Assembly: GCA_021628825.1 (NCBI GenBank)
Contig: JAJXRY010000002.1
Location: forward strand, 1,240,001-1,304,000
Direction: 5' to 3'
Source of the DNA: Lachnospiraceae bacterium
GTDB taxonomy: Bacteria; Bacillota; Clostridia; Lachnospirales; Lachnospiraceae
Length of the DNA: 64,000 nucleotides
The notes below the pieces were generated by a model. The model did not search any database. It saw only the letters and a program-made list of their open reading frames with translations, and was not told the DNA's origin. Below are positions 40,385-49,936 of this stretch, one piece after another (position 1 is the first letter of the stretch; each line of letters starts with the position of its first letter). The position numbers and the translations under genes were made by a program.

Positions 40385-41149
40385 GTGACAAGAGTAATCA
40401 TGCATGGATGCAATGGTAAAATGGGACAGATGATTGCAGGACTGATTGCACAGGATGAGGAAGTAAAGCTTGTTGCAGGTGTCGATGTTTACGATCAGGG
40501 CAAGAATCCGTTCCCGGTATATAAGCATATCAACGATTGTGATGTGCAGGCAGATGTTATTATTGATTTCTGTAATCCGGCGGCAATTAAGGGGCTGATG
40601 GAATATTGTGTGGAGAGACAGATTCCCTGTGTTGTGTGTACCACAGGACTTTCCGAAGAGGAGCTTAACTATGTAAGGGAAGCCTCCAAAAAGGTAGCGA
40701 TCTTACGCTCCGCCAATATGTCTCTCGGAATCAATATGCTGCTTAAGATCTTAAAGGAAGCAACTGCAATTCTGGCACAGGCAGGCTTTGATATTGAAAT
40801 TGTGGAGAAGCATCATAACCTGAAGCTGGATGCACCGAGCGGTACAGCACTTGCCCTTGCGGATTCCATTAATGAAGAATTAGACAATGAATATGAGTAT
40901 GTGTTTGACAGAAGCACCCGGAGACGGCAGCGCCCGAAGAAGGAAATCGGATTTTTCTTCTGTTCGTGGAGGTACGATTGTCGGTGACCATGATGTTATT
41001 TTTTTGCAGGCACGGATGAAGTCATTACATTCTCCCATACGGCATATTCCAAGGCCGTATTCGGAAAAGGCGCCATTCAGGCAGCAAAATTCCTGAAGGG
41101 CAAGGGTCCCGGACACTATCAGATGAGCCAGGTTATTGATGAGGCATAA
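40385..41149 (+). CDS. dapB: 4-hydroxy-tetrahydrodipicolinate reductase (frame broken)
   Basis: About 253 residues. NAD(P)H-dependent second step after DapA. GTG start at 40385, 7 bases after AGGAGG. Nucleotide-binding MHGCNGKMGQMIAG, the ACTTGL-like CTTGLSEEEL, the catalytic region EIVEKHHNLKLDAPSGTAL, and the C-terminal GGTIVGDHDVIF...SHTAYSKAVFGKGAI are all present. Two homopolymer breaks near 40955 and 41003 split the C-terminal domain. Confidence 0.93.
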
Positions 41150-41197
41150 GCGAAGAAGCAGGGGAACAGTTACGAAGAGGGAGAGGATAAGGAAAAT

Positions 41198-43163
41198 ATG
41201 AGTCAGCAGGAGAGCATGGAACTGAAATATCTGAAGAGCCTGGCACGGCAGTATCCCAATATTGCAGCGGCTTCTACAGAGATTATTAATCTGCAGGCAA
41301 TTCTTAATCTGCCGAAAGGAACAGAGCATTTTCTGACGGATATCCATGGAGAATATGAGCAGTTCGCCCATGTATTAAAGAATGGTTCCGGCGCAGTCCG
41401 CCGTACCATTGATGAGGTGTTTGAGAATGCACTGAGCAATAAGGATAAGAAGTCACTGGCAACGCTGATTTATTATCCGGTAGAAAAGCTGGATATTGTC
41501 ATCAGCGAAGAGGATAATATCGAGGACTGGTATAAGATCACGCTGCACCGTCTGGTACAGATTACGAAGAAGGTGGCATCGAAATATACCCGTTCGAAGG
41601 TCCGGAAAGCGCTTCCGAAGGACTTTGCCTATATTATCGAAGAACTGATTACCGAGAAGGCAGATATTTCGGATAAAGAAGGCTATTACAACGAAATTAT
41701 CCATACGATTATCCGGATTGGCAGAGCGCAGGATTTCATCATTGCTCTGAGTAATCTGATTCAGAGACTGGTCATTGACCATTTACATATTGTTGGTGAT
41801 ATTTTTGACCGAGGGCCGGGGCCGCATATCATTCTGGATACCCTGATGAATTATCATTCGGTGGATATCCAGTGGGGAAACCATGATATTCTGTGGATGG
41901 GAGCAGCCTGCGGACAGCTTGCCTGTATTGCGACGGTAATCCGTATTGCAGCCCGTTACGGAAGTCTGGACACGCTGGAGGACGGTTACGGAATTAACCT
42001 GATTCCGCTTGCCACCTTTGCACTCGATACCTATTCGAATACCAACTGCGATACCTTTTCCATTAAATATAATACCGATTATAATACCAAGGATTTAAGC
42101 CTTGATATGAAGATTCATAAGGCGATTGCCATTATGCAGTTTAAGCTGGAGGGGCAGGTCATTATGAAGCATCCGGAATTCCTGATGGATGACCGGCTGC
42201 TGCTTGATAAAATTGACTATGAGAAGAAGACGGTTATGGCGTATGGCAAGGAATATCCGATGAACGATACGGATTTTCCGACCATTGATCCGAACAATCC
42301 GTATGCACTGACTCCGGATGAAGAGCAGATAATGGAGCGGATCCGTCAGGCCTTCCTTAAGTGTGAAAAGCTCCAGAAGCATGTACGTTTCCTGTATTCC
42401 AACGGCGGTCTTTATAAGGTATACAATTCCAACCTGTTATATCATGGCTGTATGCCGATGGATGCCGAGGGCAATTTCTTAAGCGTGGATGTGGACGGAA
42501 AGGATTATCAGGGGAAGCAGTTATATGATATTCTCGACAATTATGCCCGGAAAGGCTATTATGCCAAGAATGATCCGGCAGAGATGCGCAAGGCACAGGA
42601 TTATATCTGGTATATCTGGGCAGGACCGAATTCTCCTGTTTTCGGTAAAGACAAGATGACCACCTTTGAGCGTTACTTTATTGAGGATAAGGAAACCCAT
42701 AAGGAAACCAAGAATGCCTATTATTCCCTGCTTGACCGCGAGGATATTTTAAATAAAAATTCTGGATGAATTTGAACTGGATACGAAGAAGTCCCATATC
42801 ATCAACGGACATGTTCCGGTAGAATTAAAGAAGGGCGAGTCCCCCGATCAAATGTGACGGCAAGCTGTTGATTATTGACGGCGGTTTTTTTCCAAGGCTT
42901 ATCAGAGTAAAACCGGAATTGCAGGCTATACACTGGTTGCCAATTCGCACGGTATGCGTCTGGTTGCACATGAACCGTTTGAATCCATGGAGGCAGCGGT
43001 ATTACACGAATCCGATATTTTCTCCGATTCCACGGTCATCGAGGTGGCACCTGTACGTATCCGGGTATCCGATACCGATATCGGACGCGAATTAAAGGAT
43101 CAGATCAAGCAGCTTGAGCTTTTGTTACAGGCGTACAGGGACGGTATTATTGTAGAAAAATAA
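41198..43163 (+). CDS. fbp: Fructose-1,6-bisphosphatase class III (frame broken at 3' end)
   Basis: About 655 residues, the long Firmicutes gluconeogenic FBPase with a calcineurin-type phosphatase fold. Metal-binding motifs are FLTDIHGEYEQF, VGDIFDRGPGPH and WGNHDILWMGA. It dephosphorylates fructose 1,6-bisphosphate in the cytoplasm. Frame breaks near 42757 (TAAAAATTC), 42840 and 42885 (T7) affect the last quarter. The final piece, HGMRLVAHEPFESMEAA, is recognisable. RBS GAGGATAAGG lies before ATG 41198. Confidence 0.94.
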
Positions 43164-43187
43164 GAGAAAAGAAAATAAAGACAAACA

Positions 43188-43217
43188 AAAGGGCATCGCC
43201 TGTTCGCGATGCCCTTT
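43188..43217. terminator. Bidirectional terminator after fbp
   Basis: AAAGGGCATCGC...GCGATGCCCTTT forms a perfect 12-bp stem with A and T flanks, serving fbp (plus) and the lipoprotein gene (minus). Confidence 0.9.
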
Positions 43218-43293
43218 CCGGTCTTTAAGTTGCCATGCATATGAGAAAATGATCCAGTGGATCATTTTTGAGTGCTGGGAGATACTGCATGCA

Positions 43294-43800
43294 TTATCTT
43301 CCGGCATTACCGGTTGTGTTACCTGCTGCACCTGTTGCAGGACCGTTACCGGTGCCTGTAGCCGTATTGGCGTCAGTTCCGGCACCATCTCCATTGCCGA
43401 CAATGTCACCTGTGATGTCAGAAACGCCATCCGTGATATTGTCTACCGCACCACCTACCGCGTCTCCGGCATCGTCGATCACGTCACCTACGGTATTACC
43501 GACGTCATCGATGGCATCGCCTACCGCATTACCGGTGTCGTCCACCAGGTCTCCGGCACCATCCATCAGAGAATTGTCATTGTCTGTGGTGTTGTTTGTG
43601 CCTGTGCCTGTTGTGTTATTGGTTGTGTTGTTGTCGGTATTTGTTGTGCCATTCTGTTCCTTGTTATTACCGGTGTTATTCGTACCGGCTGTGGCACCAT
43701 TTACGTTACCATTCGCTTTGTTGTTATTTCCACATGCAGTAAGCAGACAAAGCATGGTAAAGGCAAGAGTGAGTACAAGCCATTTTTTTGATGTCTTCAT
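43294..43800 (-). CDS. Asn/Thr-rich lipoprotein with VGD-type repeats
   Basis: 168 residues, read leftward from ATG 43800 with RBS GGAGGACA. A lipoprotein signal peptide ends in LLTAC. Then come an Asn/Thr/Gly-rich linker and a run of degenerate 7-11 residue units (DDTGNAVGDAIDDVGNTVGD...). The acidic repeats resemble the small surface lipoproteins common in Clostridia, whose role is unknown. Two long plus-strand frames over the same bases (43249-43791, 43268-43903) are composition artefacts of the repeats. Confidence 0.8.
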   Translation of the reverse strand: MKTSKKWLVLTLAFTMLCLLTACGNNNKANGNVNGATAGTNNTGNNKEQNGTTNTDNNTTNNTTGTGTNNTTDNDNSLMDGAGDLVDDTGNAVGDAIDDVGNTVGDVIDDAGDAVGGAVDNITDGVSDITGDIVGNGDGAGTDANTATGTGNGPATGAAGNTTGNAGR

Positions 43801-43899
43801 AATGTCCTCCTTATATTTTTCAAACTGTGTTCGTACAGTTTACGCAGTTAGTATATCCCGGGATGTGAAATCTATGCGGGAGAAAGAAAGGATCTTACC

Positions 43900-44678
43900 A
43901 TGAAATTCAGACCATGTATTGATATTCATAATGGAAAAGTAAAGCAGATCGTTGGCGGAAGCCTTGTCGATACCGGCAATCAGGCCAGGGAAAATTTTTG
44001 TGTCACAGCAGACGGCGGCCTATTTTTGCCGGATTGTACCAGAGTAAAAAAATCTGGCTGGCGGGCATATTATTTTTATTAAATCCTGTTTCCTCTGAAT
44101 TTTATGAACAGACAAAGCAGCAGGCCATGGAGGCGCTTAAGGTATATCCCGGAGGTCTGCAGATCGGAGGCGGAATCACTCCGGAAAATGCAGGAGAGTA
44201 CCTTAAAGCAGGCGCCAGTCACGTTATTGTGACGTCCTATGTATTTAAGGAGGGGATGCTCCATTATGAGCGGCTGAAGGAGATGGAGCATGCGGTTTCG
44301 AAAAAGCATCTGGTTCTCGATCTGAGCTGCCGCAAAAGAAGAGGCAATTATTATATTGTAACCGACCGCTGGCAGAACTATACGGATGTCGTGCTGAACG
44401 AACAGACCATTGCAGAGCTTTCTTCCCATTGTGATGAATTTCTGGTTCATGCCGTGGATGTGGAGGGAAAGGCAGAGGGAATCGAAGAGGAAGTTGCTTC
44501 GATGCTTGGAAAGTACTGTGGCATTCCGGCAACCTATGCCGGTGGGGTACATTCCTATGAGGATCTTCAATTATTAAAGAAGCTTGGCATGGGAAAAGTG
44601 GATGTTACGATCGGAAGTGCGCTGGATTTATTTGGCGGAACGATGAGCTTTGAAAAGGTGATTGAGATCTGCAAATAG
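43900..44678 (+). CDS. hisA: Eukaryote-type HisA isomerase (frame broken)
   Basis: About 257 residues. ProFAR isomerase (histidine pathway) of the His6p-like subgroup. MKFRPCIDIHNGKVKQIVGG contains the first catalytic Asp. GGLQIGGGITPENAGEYL, VIVTSYVFKEG, LVLDLSCRKR and VHAVDVEGKAEG fit this subgroup rather than bacterial HisA. Frame breaks near 43996 and 44047 fall in the first third. No other his gene is adjacent. RBS AAAGGA. Confidence 0.82.
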
Positions 44679-44726
44679 TTACAGAAAAATAAAAAAATAG
44701 AAGAATATAAAAATAAAGAATAAAAA

Positions 44727-44776
44727 AACCAAAAACCTGCCGGAACAATCAGCCGGTAGGTTTTTGGTTTTTTTCT
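44727..44776. terminator. Bidirectional terminator
   Basis: AAAACCTGCCGG-aacaatca-GCCGGTAGGTTTT with flanking A and T tracts, between the convergent hisA and NSS transporter genes. Confidence 0.9.
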
Positions 44777-44794
44777 GTTGGTAATTCTTTTTTT

Positions 44795-46155
44795 CTATAA
44801 AAGTCCCTGAATTAAAATGATCAGAATTAAAAATCGGAAGGATGAACTGGAAGTAAGGCTTTAAGAAACGGCCGAGCTTCAGTCCCTTTCCGGTATTGGC
44901 TTCTTCCAGATAGTGGTCAAAGCCCCAGCCCCATTTGGTTACACAGAACAGTAAATAAACAAGGGATCCTAAGGGAAGCAGGAGATTGCTTACCAGGAAA
45001 TCTTCACTGTCCAATACATCACGGCCGCCGATCAGATGGAGGTTGCTCCATACATTGTAACCGAGTACACAGGGCAGGCTTGCAAGCAGAATAATGATAC
45101 AGTTGATGAGTGCGGCCTTTTTACGGCTCATGCCAAACATATCCATGCAGAAGGACATGATATTTTCAAATACGGCAATGACTGTGGAGAAGCTGGCAAA
45201 GGTCATAAACAGGAAGAAAAGGGTTCCCCAGATGCGTCCACCCTGCATATTGACGAATACATTAGGAAGAGTAATGAAAATCAACTGGGGACCTGCGTTG
45301 ACCTCGACACCGTAGCTGAAGCAGGCAGGGAAAATAATCAATCCGGAAGCAATTGCAACAAAGGTATCCAGTGCGCAGATCCGGATGCCTTCTCCGGCAA
45401 GGGTGTTATCCCTGCTCATGTAGCTTCCGAAGATTTCCATTGCGGCAACACCGAGGCTTAAGGTAAAGAAGGACTGATTCATGGCAGCTGAAATTACATT
45501 GCCGATACCGACATCGCGTACCGTATCAAGGTTTGGAACCAGATAGAATTTAATTCCTTCTCCGGCACCGGAGAGAGTGAAGCTGTGTGCAGCAAGTAAA
45601 AGGATCAGGGAGAGTAAAGCGATCATCATGATCTTGCTGATCTTTTCAAGACCGTTCTGGAGGCCGCGGCTGCAGATCAGGAAACCGGCAACCACGGTAA
45701 GGGCCATCCAGAGTCCCATCTCAACCGGATCGGCAAGCAGATTACCAAACACGGCACCGGTATCTTCTGTGGTCATTCCGGATACGAAGCTTCCGGTTGC
45801 AAATTTGACACAATAGGAAACCATCCATCCGGATACGGTGGTGTAGTACATCATCAGCATGTAGCAGCCCAACATGGCAAACCATCCATGAATGTGCCAC
45901 TTACTTCCGGGCTTTTCCAGTGTCTTGTATCCAAGGACGGCACTCTTGCGGCTCGCACGCCCGACAGCCAGCTCCATTGTGAGGACGGGAAGCCCCATAA
46001 TTATTAAAAAAACACAAGGTATAAAAAGGACGAAAAGCCCGCCACCGTTCTGACCGGTAACAAAGGGAAAACGCCAGACGTTTCCGATACCGATTGCACA
46101 TCCGGCACTCACCAGCAGGAAACCAAGCCGGGACTTAAAAAGATTCTCGTTTCAT
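44795..46155 (-). CDS. Neurotransmitter:sodium symporter family transporter (frame broken at both ends)
   Basis: About 453 residues with 11-12 membrane helices. Na+-coupled amino-acid uptake (LeuT fold). SRLGFLLVSAGCAIGIGNVWRFPF contains the unwound TM1 sodium/substrate site. GGGLFVLFIPCVFL, MMYYTTVSGWM and FFTLSLGVAAMEIFGSYMSR are typical. I place the start at ATG 46155 by shortening the T5 run near 46138. The C-terminus FILIILIQGLL ends at 44795 by correcting AAAAA near 44830. The amino acid is not predictable. It is monocistronic. Confidence 0.88.
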
Positions 46156-46213
46156 AAAAAAATTATTCTCCTTAAATATTTTAAAGTAATATTTTTACAT
46201 CAACCGCAAGGCA

Positions 46214-46252
46214 ACGAAAAAAACCCCATCGGTTGCGATGGGGGTTTTTTTC
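46214..46252. terminator. Terminator between the NSS and cold-shock genes
   Basis: AACCCCATCG-gttg-CGATGGGGGTTTTTTT, about a 10-bp stem with A-tract and T-tract. On the minus strand it ends the cold-shock transcript. Confidence 0.85.
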
Positions 46253-46350
46253 TTTAATTCCTTAAAAACAATAGCAAATTCTAAATAGTTATATTTAAGA
46301 ACAGGCACATCGTGTTACTGAATTAAATAAAGCGTTACGATTCCGAAGAA

Positions 46351-46554
46351 TTATAACTTTGTTACGTTTACAGCCTGAGGTCCTTTTTTTCGCCATTTAC
46401 TACGTCGAATTCTACAGCAGCTCCTTCTTCAAGAGACTTGAAGCCTTCCATGTTTAATCCTGAGTAATGTACGAAAAACGTCATTGCCTGACTCATCAGA
46501 GATGAATCCGTAACCTTTTTGGTTGTTAAACCACTTAACTGTACCTTTGTTCAT
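46351..46554 (-). CDS. Cold-shock protein CspA family (frame broken)
   Basis: About 66 residues, read leftward from ATG 46554 with GGAGG upstream. The nucleic-acid-binding OB fold is unmistakable: MNKGTVKWFNNQKGYGFIS (RNP1 KGYGFI), then DVFVHYS (RNP2) and GPQAVNVTKL. T5 near 46472 (minus strand GTTTTTCG) and A7 near 46388 (GAAAAAAAGG) each carry an extra base and break it into three short pieces, so gene finders would miss it. Confidence 0.88.
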
Positions 46555-46676
46555 TGTAGATACCTCCAAGAAAAATTAAAAATATATAGTGTCGTTACAG
46601 TAATCTGTAACAAGTTCAGAATAGCACAAGAAGGCCTAAATGTAAAGGAATTTCTTTGTATCATATGGTAATAGTT

Positions 46677-46817
46677 GTTACAGTTCACACAGCAGCCGGA
46701 CACTTGCTGTCAGGCTGCGTAAGAACATGATTTGAGTAGAGCAGGCTCCTTTTGCGAAGCAAAACTTCAAATGAGCCTGCGAAGCGTTACGGGAACGAGG
46801 TACGAGTGAACAGTAAC
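46677..46817 (+). repeat. Palindromic MITE-like element, short form, with 9-bp target duplication
   Basis: 141 bases beginning GTTACAGTTCAC and ending GTGAACAGTAAC, 12-bp inverted termini with one mismatch. It is flanked on both sides by the identical 9-mer GTAATAGTT (46668-46676 and 46818-46826). Nearly all of it matches the longer copy at 4225-4458, which has about 90 extra internal bases between GAGCA repeats. It is non-coding and contains the GCAGGCTC...GAGCCTGC hairpin (46741-46780). The source transposase is not in the window. Confidence 0.8.
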
Positions 46818-46875
46818 GTAATAGTTGTGTGATTTGGAAAATTGTGTTAGAATGTCCCTAATTGACCGGAGGTGT

Positions 46876-47716
46876 ATGAAAATGGAACAATCCAAAGTCG
46901 AGGAAACGAAGGTCGAAAAAGACCGAAAGCGGGCAGGTGACGACGGCACAGACTGAAGAAGCGAAAGAAGCTTCCGAGGTAAAAAGCGGAAACGGAGCCT
47001 GCGAAGGAAAAAGAGACGTAAAAAGCAAATTCTTCCTTTTTACTGGTGACAGAGAAAGAGGACGGAGTCATCCGTCAGCATCATATCGGATCAACGGCAA
47101 TTGAACTGGCAGGTATTGTATTGTTTTTAGTGATTGTACTGGTGGTATGCCGGTTGATTTATGATTCGATCACGCTTCAAAATATGCATCAGGAAATGAT
47201 CAGCCAGATCAGTCAGATCAATACACTTACAGATGAGAATGAATCCCTCACCGTAGAGAATGCAACCCTGAACAGTAAGATTACGTTTTAAGCGAAACTG
47301 TCAGCAAGAAAATGGCAACGGAAGATGCGATTTCGCAGGAGGAAAGTGAAAATGCAATGCCGAAGGGCTTTCCGTTAAGCGGAACCGCCACGATGGAAGA
47401 AACCACAGATTCAGAAGAACATCCCATGTTGGAGTTTACGGCGGCGGATGGAGTGAATATCGTATCGACCGGTACGGGAGTGGTACTCAGCATTGATGCC
47501 GATGAGCAATATGGAAATAAAATTGTGATTGACCATGGAAACGGATATCAGTCCATTTACCGGAATAACGGAACACCGCTTGTAAAGACCGGCGAGACAC
47601 TGGGCAAGGGATATATCCTGTTTACGGTGGGAGAAGATAATACGAAGCTTGGCTATGAAATCACGCAGAATGAAGAATATATTGATCCGATGACGTTAAT
47701 CGAAATAAATGGGTAA
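46876..47716 (+). CDS. Membrane-anchored degenerate LytM (M23-like) protein (frame broken)
   Basis: About 280 residues after repair. A charged Lys/Glu cytoplasmic head is followed by one membrane helix (IELAGIVLFLVIVLVVCRLIY). A coiled coil (MHQEMISQISQINTLTDENESL) and a C-terminal M23/LytM fold (VVLSIDADEQYGNKIVIDHGNGYQSIYRNN...GETLGKGYILFTVG) follow. The zinc ligands of active M23 enzymes are not kept: the HLHFEI motif reads KLGYEI. It therefore probably binds or activates rather than cuts peptidoglycan, as described for SpoIIQ-type proteins. Breaks lie near 46918, 46990, 47035 and 47285. RBS GGAGG before ATG 46876. Confidence 0.72.
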
Positions 47717-47736
47717 GCCGCAGGGCTTACCCATTT
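47709..47736. terminator. Terminator between LytM and YerC genes
   Basis: ATGGGTAAGCC-gca-GGGCTTACCCAT, an 11-bp stem spanning the stop codon of the LytM gene, between convergent genes. Confidence 0.8.
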
Positions 47737-47761
47737 GTCATCATCTGTGATAAAGTTCCCA

Positions 47762-48052
47762 TCAGTTCTGATGTAAGCGGGAGAATACGAGTTCGTATCC
47801 ATCGTTTCCGTAGTTTAAAGAACGGTTTACCCGGCTGATCGTAGCCGTGGATGCTCCCGTTTTCTCTGCAATTTCAAGGTATGTCTTGTGATCCTTCAAC
47901 ATGGATGCCACCTCGTAACGCTGGGAGAGAGAGAGCAGTTCGTTAACCGTGCAGAGATCCTCAAAAAAGCTGTAGCACTCTTCTTTGTTCTCAAGAGAAA
48001 GAATGGCTTCAAATAAATGATCGACTGCTTCCGTCTGTATTTTCTTATTCAT
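47762..48052 (-). CDS. YerC/YecD-family TrpR-like regulator
   Basis: 96 residues with an intact frame. A helical TrpR-superfamily DNA-binding protein: LCTVNELLSLSQRYEVASML and the helix-turn-helix KTYLEIAEKTGASTATISRVNRSLNYG. RBS GGAGG upstream of ATG 48052. Its regulon is unknown in this group. It is monocistronic. Confidence 0.9.
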   Translation of the reverse strand: MNKKIQTEAVDHLFEAILSLENKEECYSFFEDLCTVNELLSLSQRYEVASMLKDHKTYLEIAEKTGASTATISRVNRSLNYGNDGYELVFSRLHQN

Positions 48053-48705
48053 GAGACACCTCCATTAAATGAACGTGAACGCATTTCACATAGTTATATT
48101 CATACAGTAATATTTTTAACATACTAAAGTTTTAAAGTCCACTGGAAAATCAAAATATGTTGTGGTAAAAAAATTTTTTTAAAAAAAGCATATTTAGACT
48201 CCCCCATCTATTTGGTAATAATGACGGAATTAAATGGATAACCCGCATGAAATATGCATAAAATTTACTGAAAAAAACTATTGAAAATCACCAAACAATC
48301 TGATATGATGATTTTATCAAATCAGATTAAGCATATGACAGAATTGTTTGAATCCAAATCTATAAATCAATAAGGAACATTTCGTTACCAGTTTTTCAAA
48401 TCAGGAAACCTTATAGCGTGATAATTTGTGTTTTGTTTTGCAGCGTTATTGTCGCAATGCTGCCGTTTTATCATTGCTTATGACAGCCTGCGATTGCCTT
48501 GAAACTGGACTATAACGGTTACTTATTGATGATCAGGGAACTATTCGAAAATCAGGCATTACATTTCCGTAATCTATGCTTATTTCCAGATAATATAAGA
48601 ATGAATAAGCAGAAGATTCGGAGACAGTATTTCTGCATGATATTGGAAAGCATACATTTTTCGGTCCTATATGTTGTCAGCGGATGCTTCTGCGGGAGGA
48701 GGAAG
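48053..48705. other. 650-bp AT-rich region without a clear gene
   Basis: It contains one arm of a 24-bp direct repeat (48146-48169), several A/T tracts, and a possible promoter around 48290-48320 (CTGATATGATGA). A frame open from 48499 runs into the Rpn gene, but its first 69 codons have no RBS and an unusual composition, so I do not accept them as coding. Confidence 0.5.
48146..48169 (+). repeat. Direct repeat flanking the Rpn gene, left copy
   Basis: AAAATCAAAATATGTTGTGG followed by TAAA. It recurs at 49680-49703 with one substitution (G to A), enclosing the Rpn-type nuclease gene in a 1.5-kb unit. Confidence 0.6.
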
Positions 48706-49641
48706 ATGAAGAACAGGGACACCAAGGATCTTGTGATGAAGGACTTTGAAGCGTATTCGGATGTAGCAGCAGATCTGCTGAATGTATTTTTGTATGAGGG
48801 ACAGCAGAGAGTGAAACAGGAGAATCTACTGGCGGCACCGACAGAAACCATATATCAGGGGCAGGAAAGGTTACGGAATCAGTTGGAGGATGTGGGTAAG
48901 TATGAAATGCATTGCGGCCGTGTCAAAGCGATGTATTTGTTTGCAAATCAAAGCAGAGTCGATTCAAAAAAATGCTGTTTCGTAAGGCAGGCTATGTCGG
49001 TGGTGTATACCGGGAGCAGTATAAAAAGCAGGAAGAAGGCTTTCTTTCCCGTGATAGAACTGGTTCTATACTGGGGTGAGAAACGATGGAACCGTAGGGA
49101 GAGCCTGCATGAACTGTTGCATAGCCGGGATGCTTCGGAAGAGTTACTTAAGTTTACAGACAATCTGAAACTGCATGTGTTTGAAATGAGAAACCTGCCG
49201 GAGAAAACGAGAAGACTATTCCAAAGCGATATGCGTATCGTGGTTGATTATCTGGCAGAAGGAAACAGCTATTGTTCCGACCGGAAGATTGTACACAAAG
49301 AAGCATTGATTAAACTTCTGCGTGTTTTGTCTGGTGATGAAAATGTAGACGATACCATATTCATGATGCAGGAGATGAAGATGAAAGAGGAGGATGATGT
49401 AAAAGTGTGTGAATTATTTGAACAGTATAAGAGAAGTGGACGAGAAGAAGGTCTGGAAGAAGGATTAAAAGAAGGATTAAAAGAAGGTCTGGAAAAAGAA
49501 CGGGAACGAAGTATAGAACGGATGATTCTTGATAATCAGGAAGAGCACCGGACCAAGGATACCATTATTGGAAAGCTGATTCGTTGGTTTTCATTAACGG
49601 AAGATGAGTCAAGAGAATATTATGACAAGTATGCGGGATAA
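48706..49641 (+). CDS. Rpn-family PD-(D/E)XK nuclease / putative transposase (two compensating frameshifts)
   Basis: 312 codons from ATG 48706 (GGGAGGAGG upstream). N-terminal nuclease fold: MKDFEAYSDVAADLLNVFLYEG, then NQSRVD and VIELVLYWGEKRW, which belong to the Rpn (recombination-promoting nuclease, YhgA-like) core. The C-terminus carries the tell-tale EEGLEEGLKEGLKEGLEKE repeat. Residues about 88-108 are out of frame (A7 at 48967-48973 and a T/C run near 49045). Corrected, they read MLFRKAGYVGGVYREQYKKQ. Rpn proteins nick DNA and promote recombination, and some have been linked to phage defence. Confidence 0.8.
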   Translation: MKNRDTKDLVMKDFEAYSDVAADLLNVFLYEGQQRVKQENLLAAPTETIYQGQERLRNQLEDVGKYEMHCGRVKAMYLFANQSRVDSKKCCFVRQAMSVVYTGSSIKSRKKAFFPVIELVLYWGEKRWNRRESLHELLHSRDASEELLKFTDNLKLHVFEMRNLPEKTRRLFQSDMRIVVDYLAEGNSYCSDRKIVHKEALIKLLRVLSGDENVDDTIFMMQEMKMKEEDDVKVCELFEQYKRSGREEGLEEGLKEGLKEGLEKERERSIERMILDNQEEHRTKDTIIGKLIRWFSLTEDESREYYDKYAG

Positions 49642-49679
49642 ATTATGTTTTGACAATAAAAATCAAGGTGAATTAAGTA

Positions 49680-49703
49680 AAAATCAAAATATATTGTGGT
49701 AAA
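49680..49703 (+). repeat. Direct repeat flanking the Rpn gene, right copy
   Basis: 23 of 24 bases match 48146-48169. It lies 39 bases after the Rpn stop codon. Confidence 0.6.
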
Positions 49704-49743
49704 TGATGACTTGCCATGTAGTTTCAAATACTATATAATGGGT

Positions 49744-49784
49744 GCAGAGAAAAACAAGCGACTCCGGAGGAGGCATTTGTTTTT
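49744..49784 (+). repeat. Hairpin repeat, copy 1 of 2
   Basis: About 41 bases, with arms AAAAACAA and TTGTTTTT around a GC-rich loop containing ACTCCGGAGGAGGC. It is identical to copy 2 except for A-run length. T5 at the end gives a terminator-like form. Between the copies lie two GAA-loop hairpins (GTCTGTC-GAA-GACAGAC, GTGC-GAA-GCAC). Confidence 0.6.
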
Positions 49785-49861
49785 CAGCACCCATTAGCGA
49801 ACATGCGTCTGTCGAAGACAGACAGGGAGTGCGAAGCACGGGCATGAGAGCATAAAGCAGA

Positions 49862-49904
49862 GCAGAGAAAAAAACAAGCGACTCCGGAGGAGGCATTTGT
49901 TTTT
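49862..49904 (+). repeat. Hairpin repeat, copy 2 of 2
   Basis: Second copy, 118 bases downstream of the first, with seven instead of five A at the left arm. It lies 33 bases before the DUF1836 start. Confidence 0.6.
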
Positions 49905-49936
49905 GGAAGGTAAGTATTTGGAAGGAAGCAGATACC

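Noticed and set aside
43249..43903. Two long plus-strand open frames with Val/Ser/Pro-rich or Cys/Val/Ile-rich translations
   Set aside because: They lie antisense to the Asn/Thr-rich lipoprotein, which has a start, RBS and lipobox; the plus frames are open because of its repetitive codons.
48499..48705. N-terminal extension of the Rpn gene
   Set aside because: No RBS, atypical residues, and the family start follows a good RBS at 48706.
49744..49904. CRISPR array
   Set aside because: Only two repeat units, unequal long spacer with its own hairpins, and no cas genes in the window.
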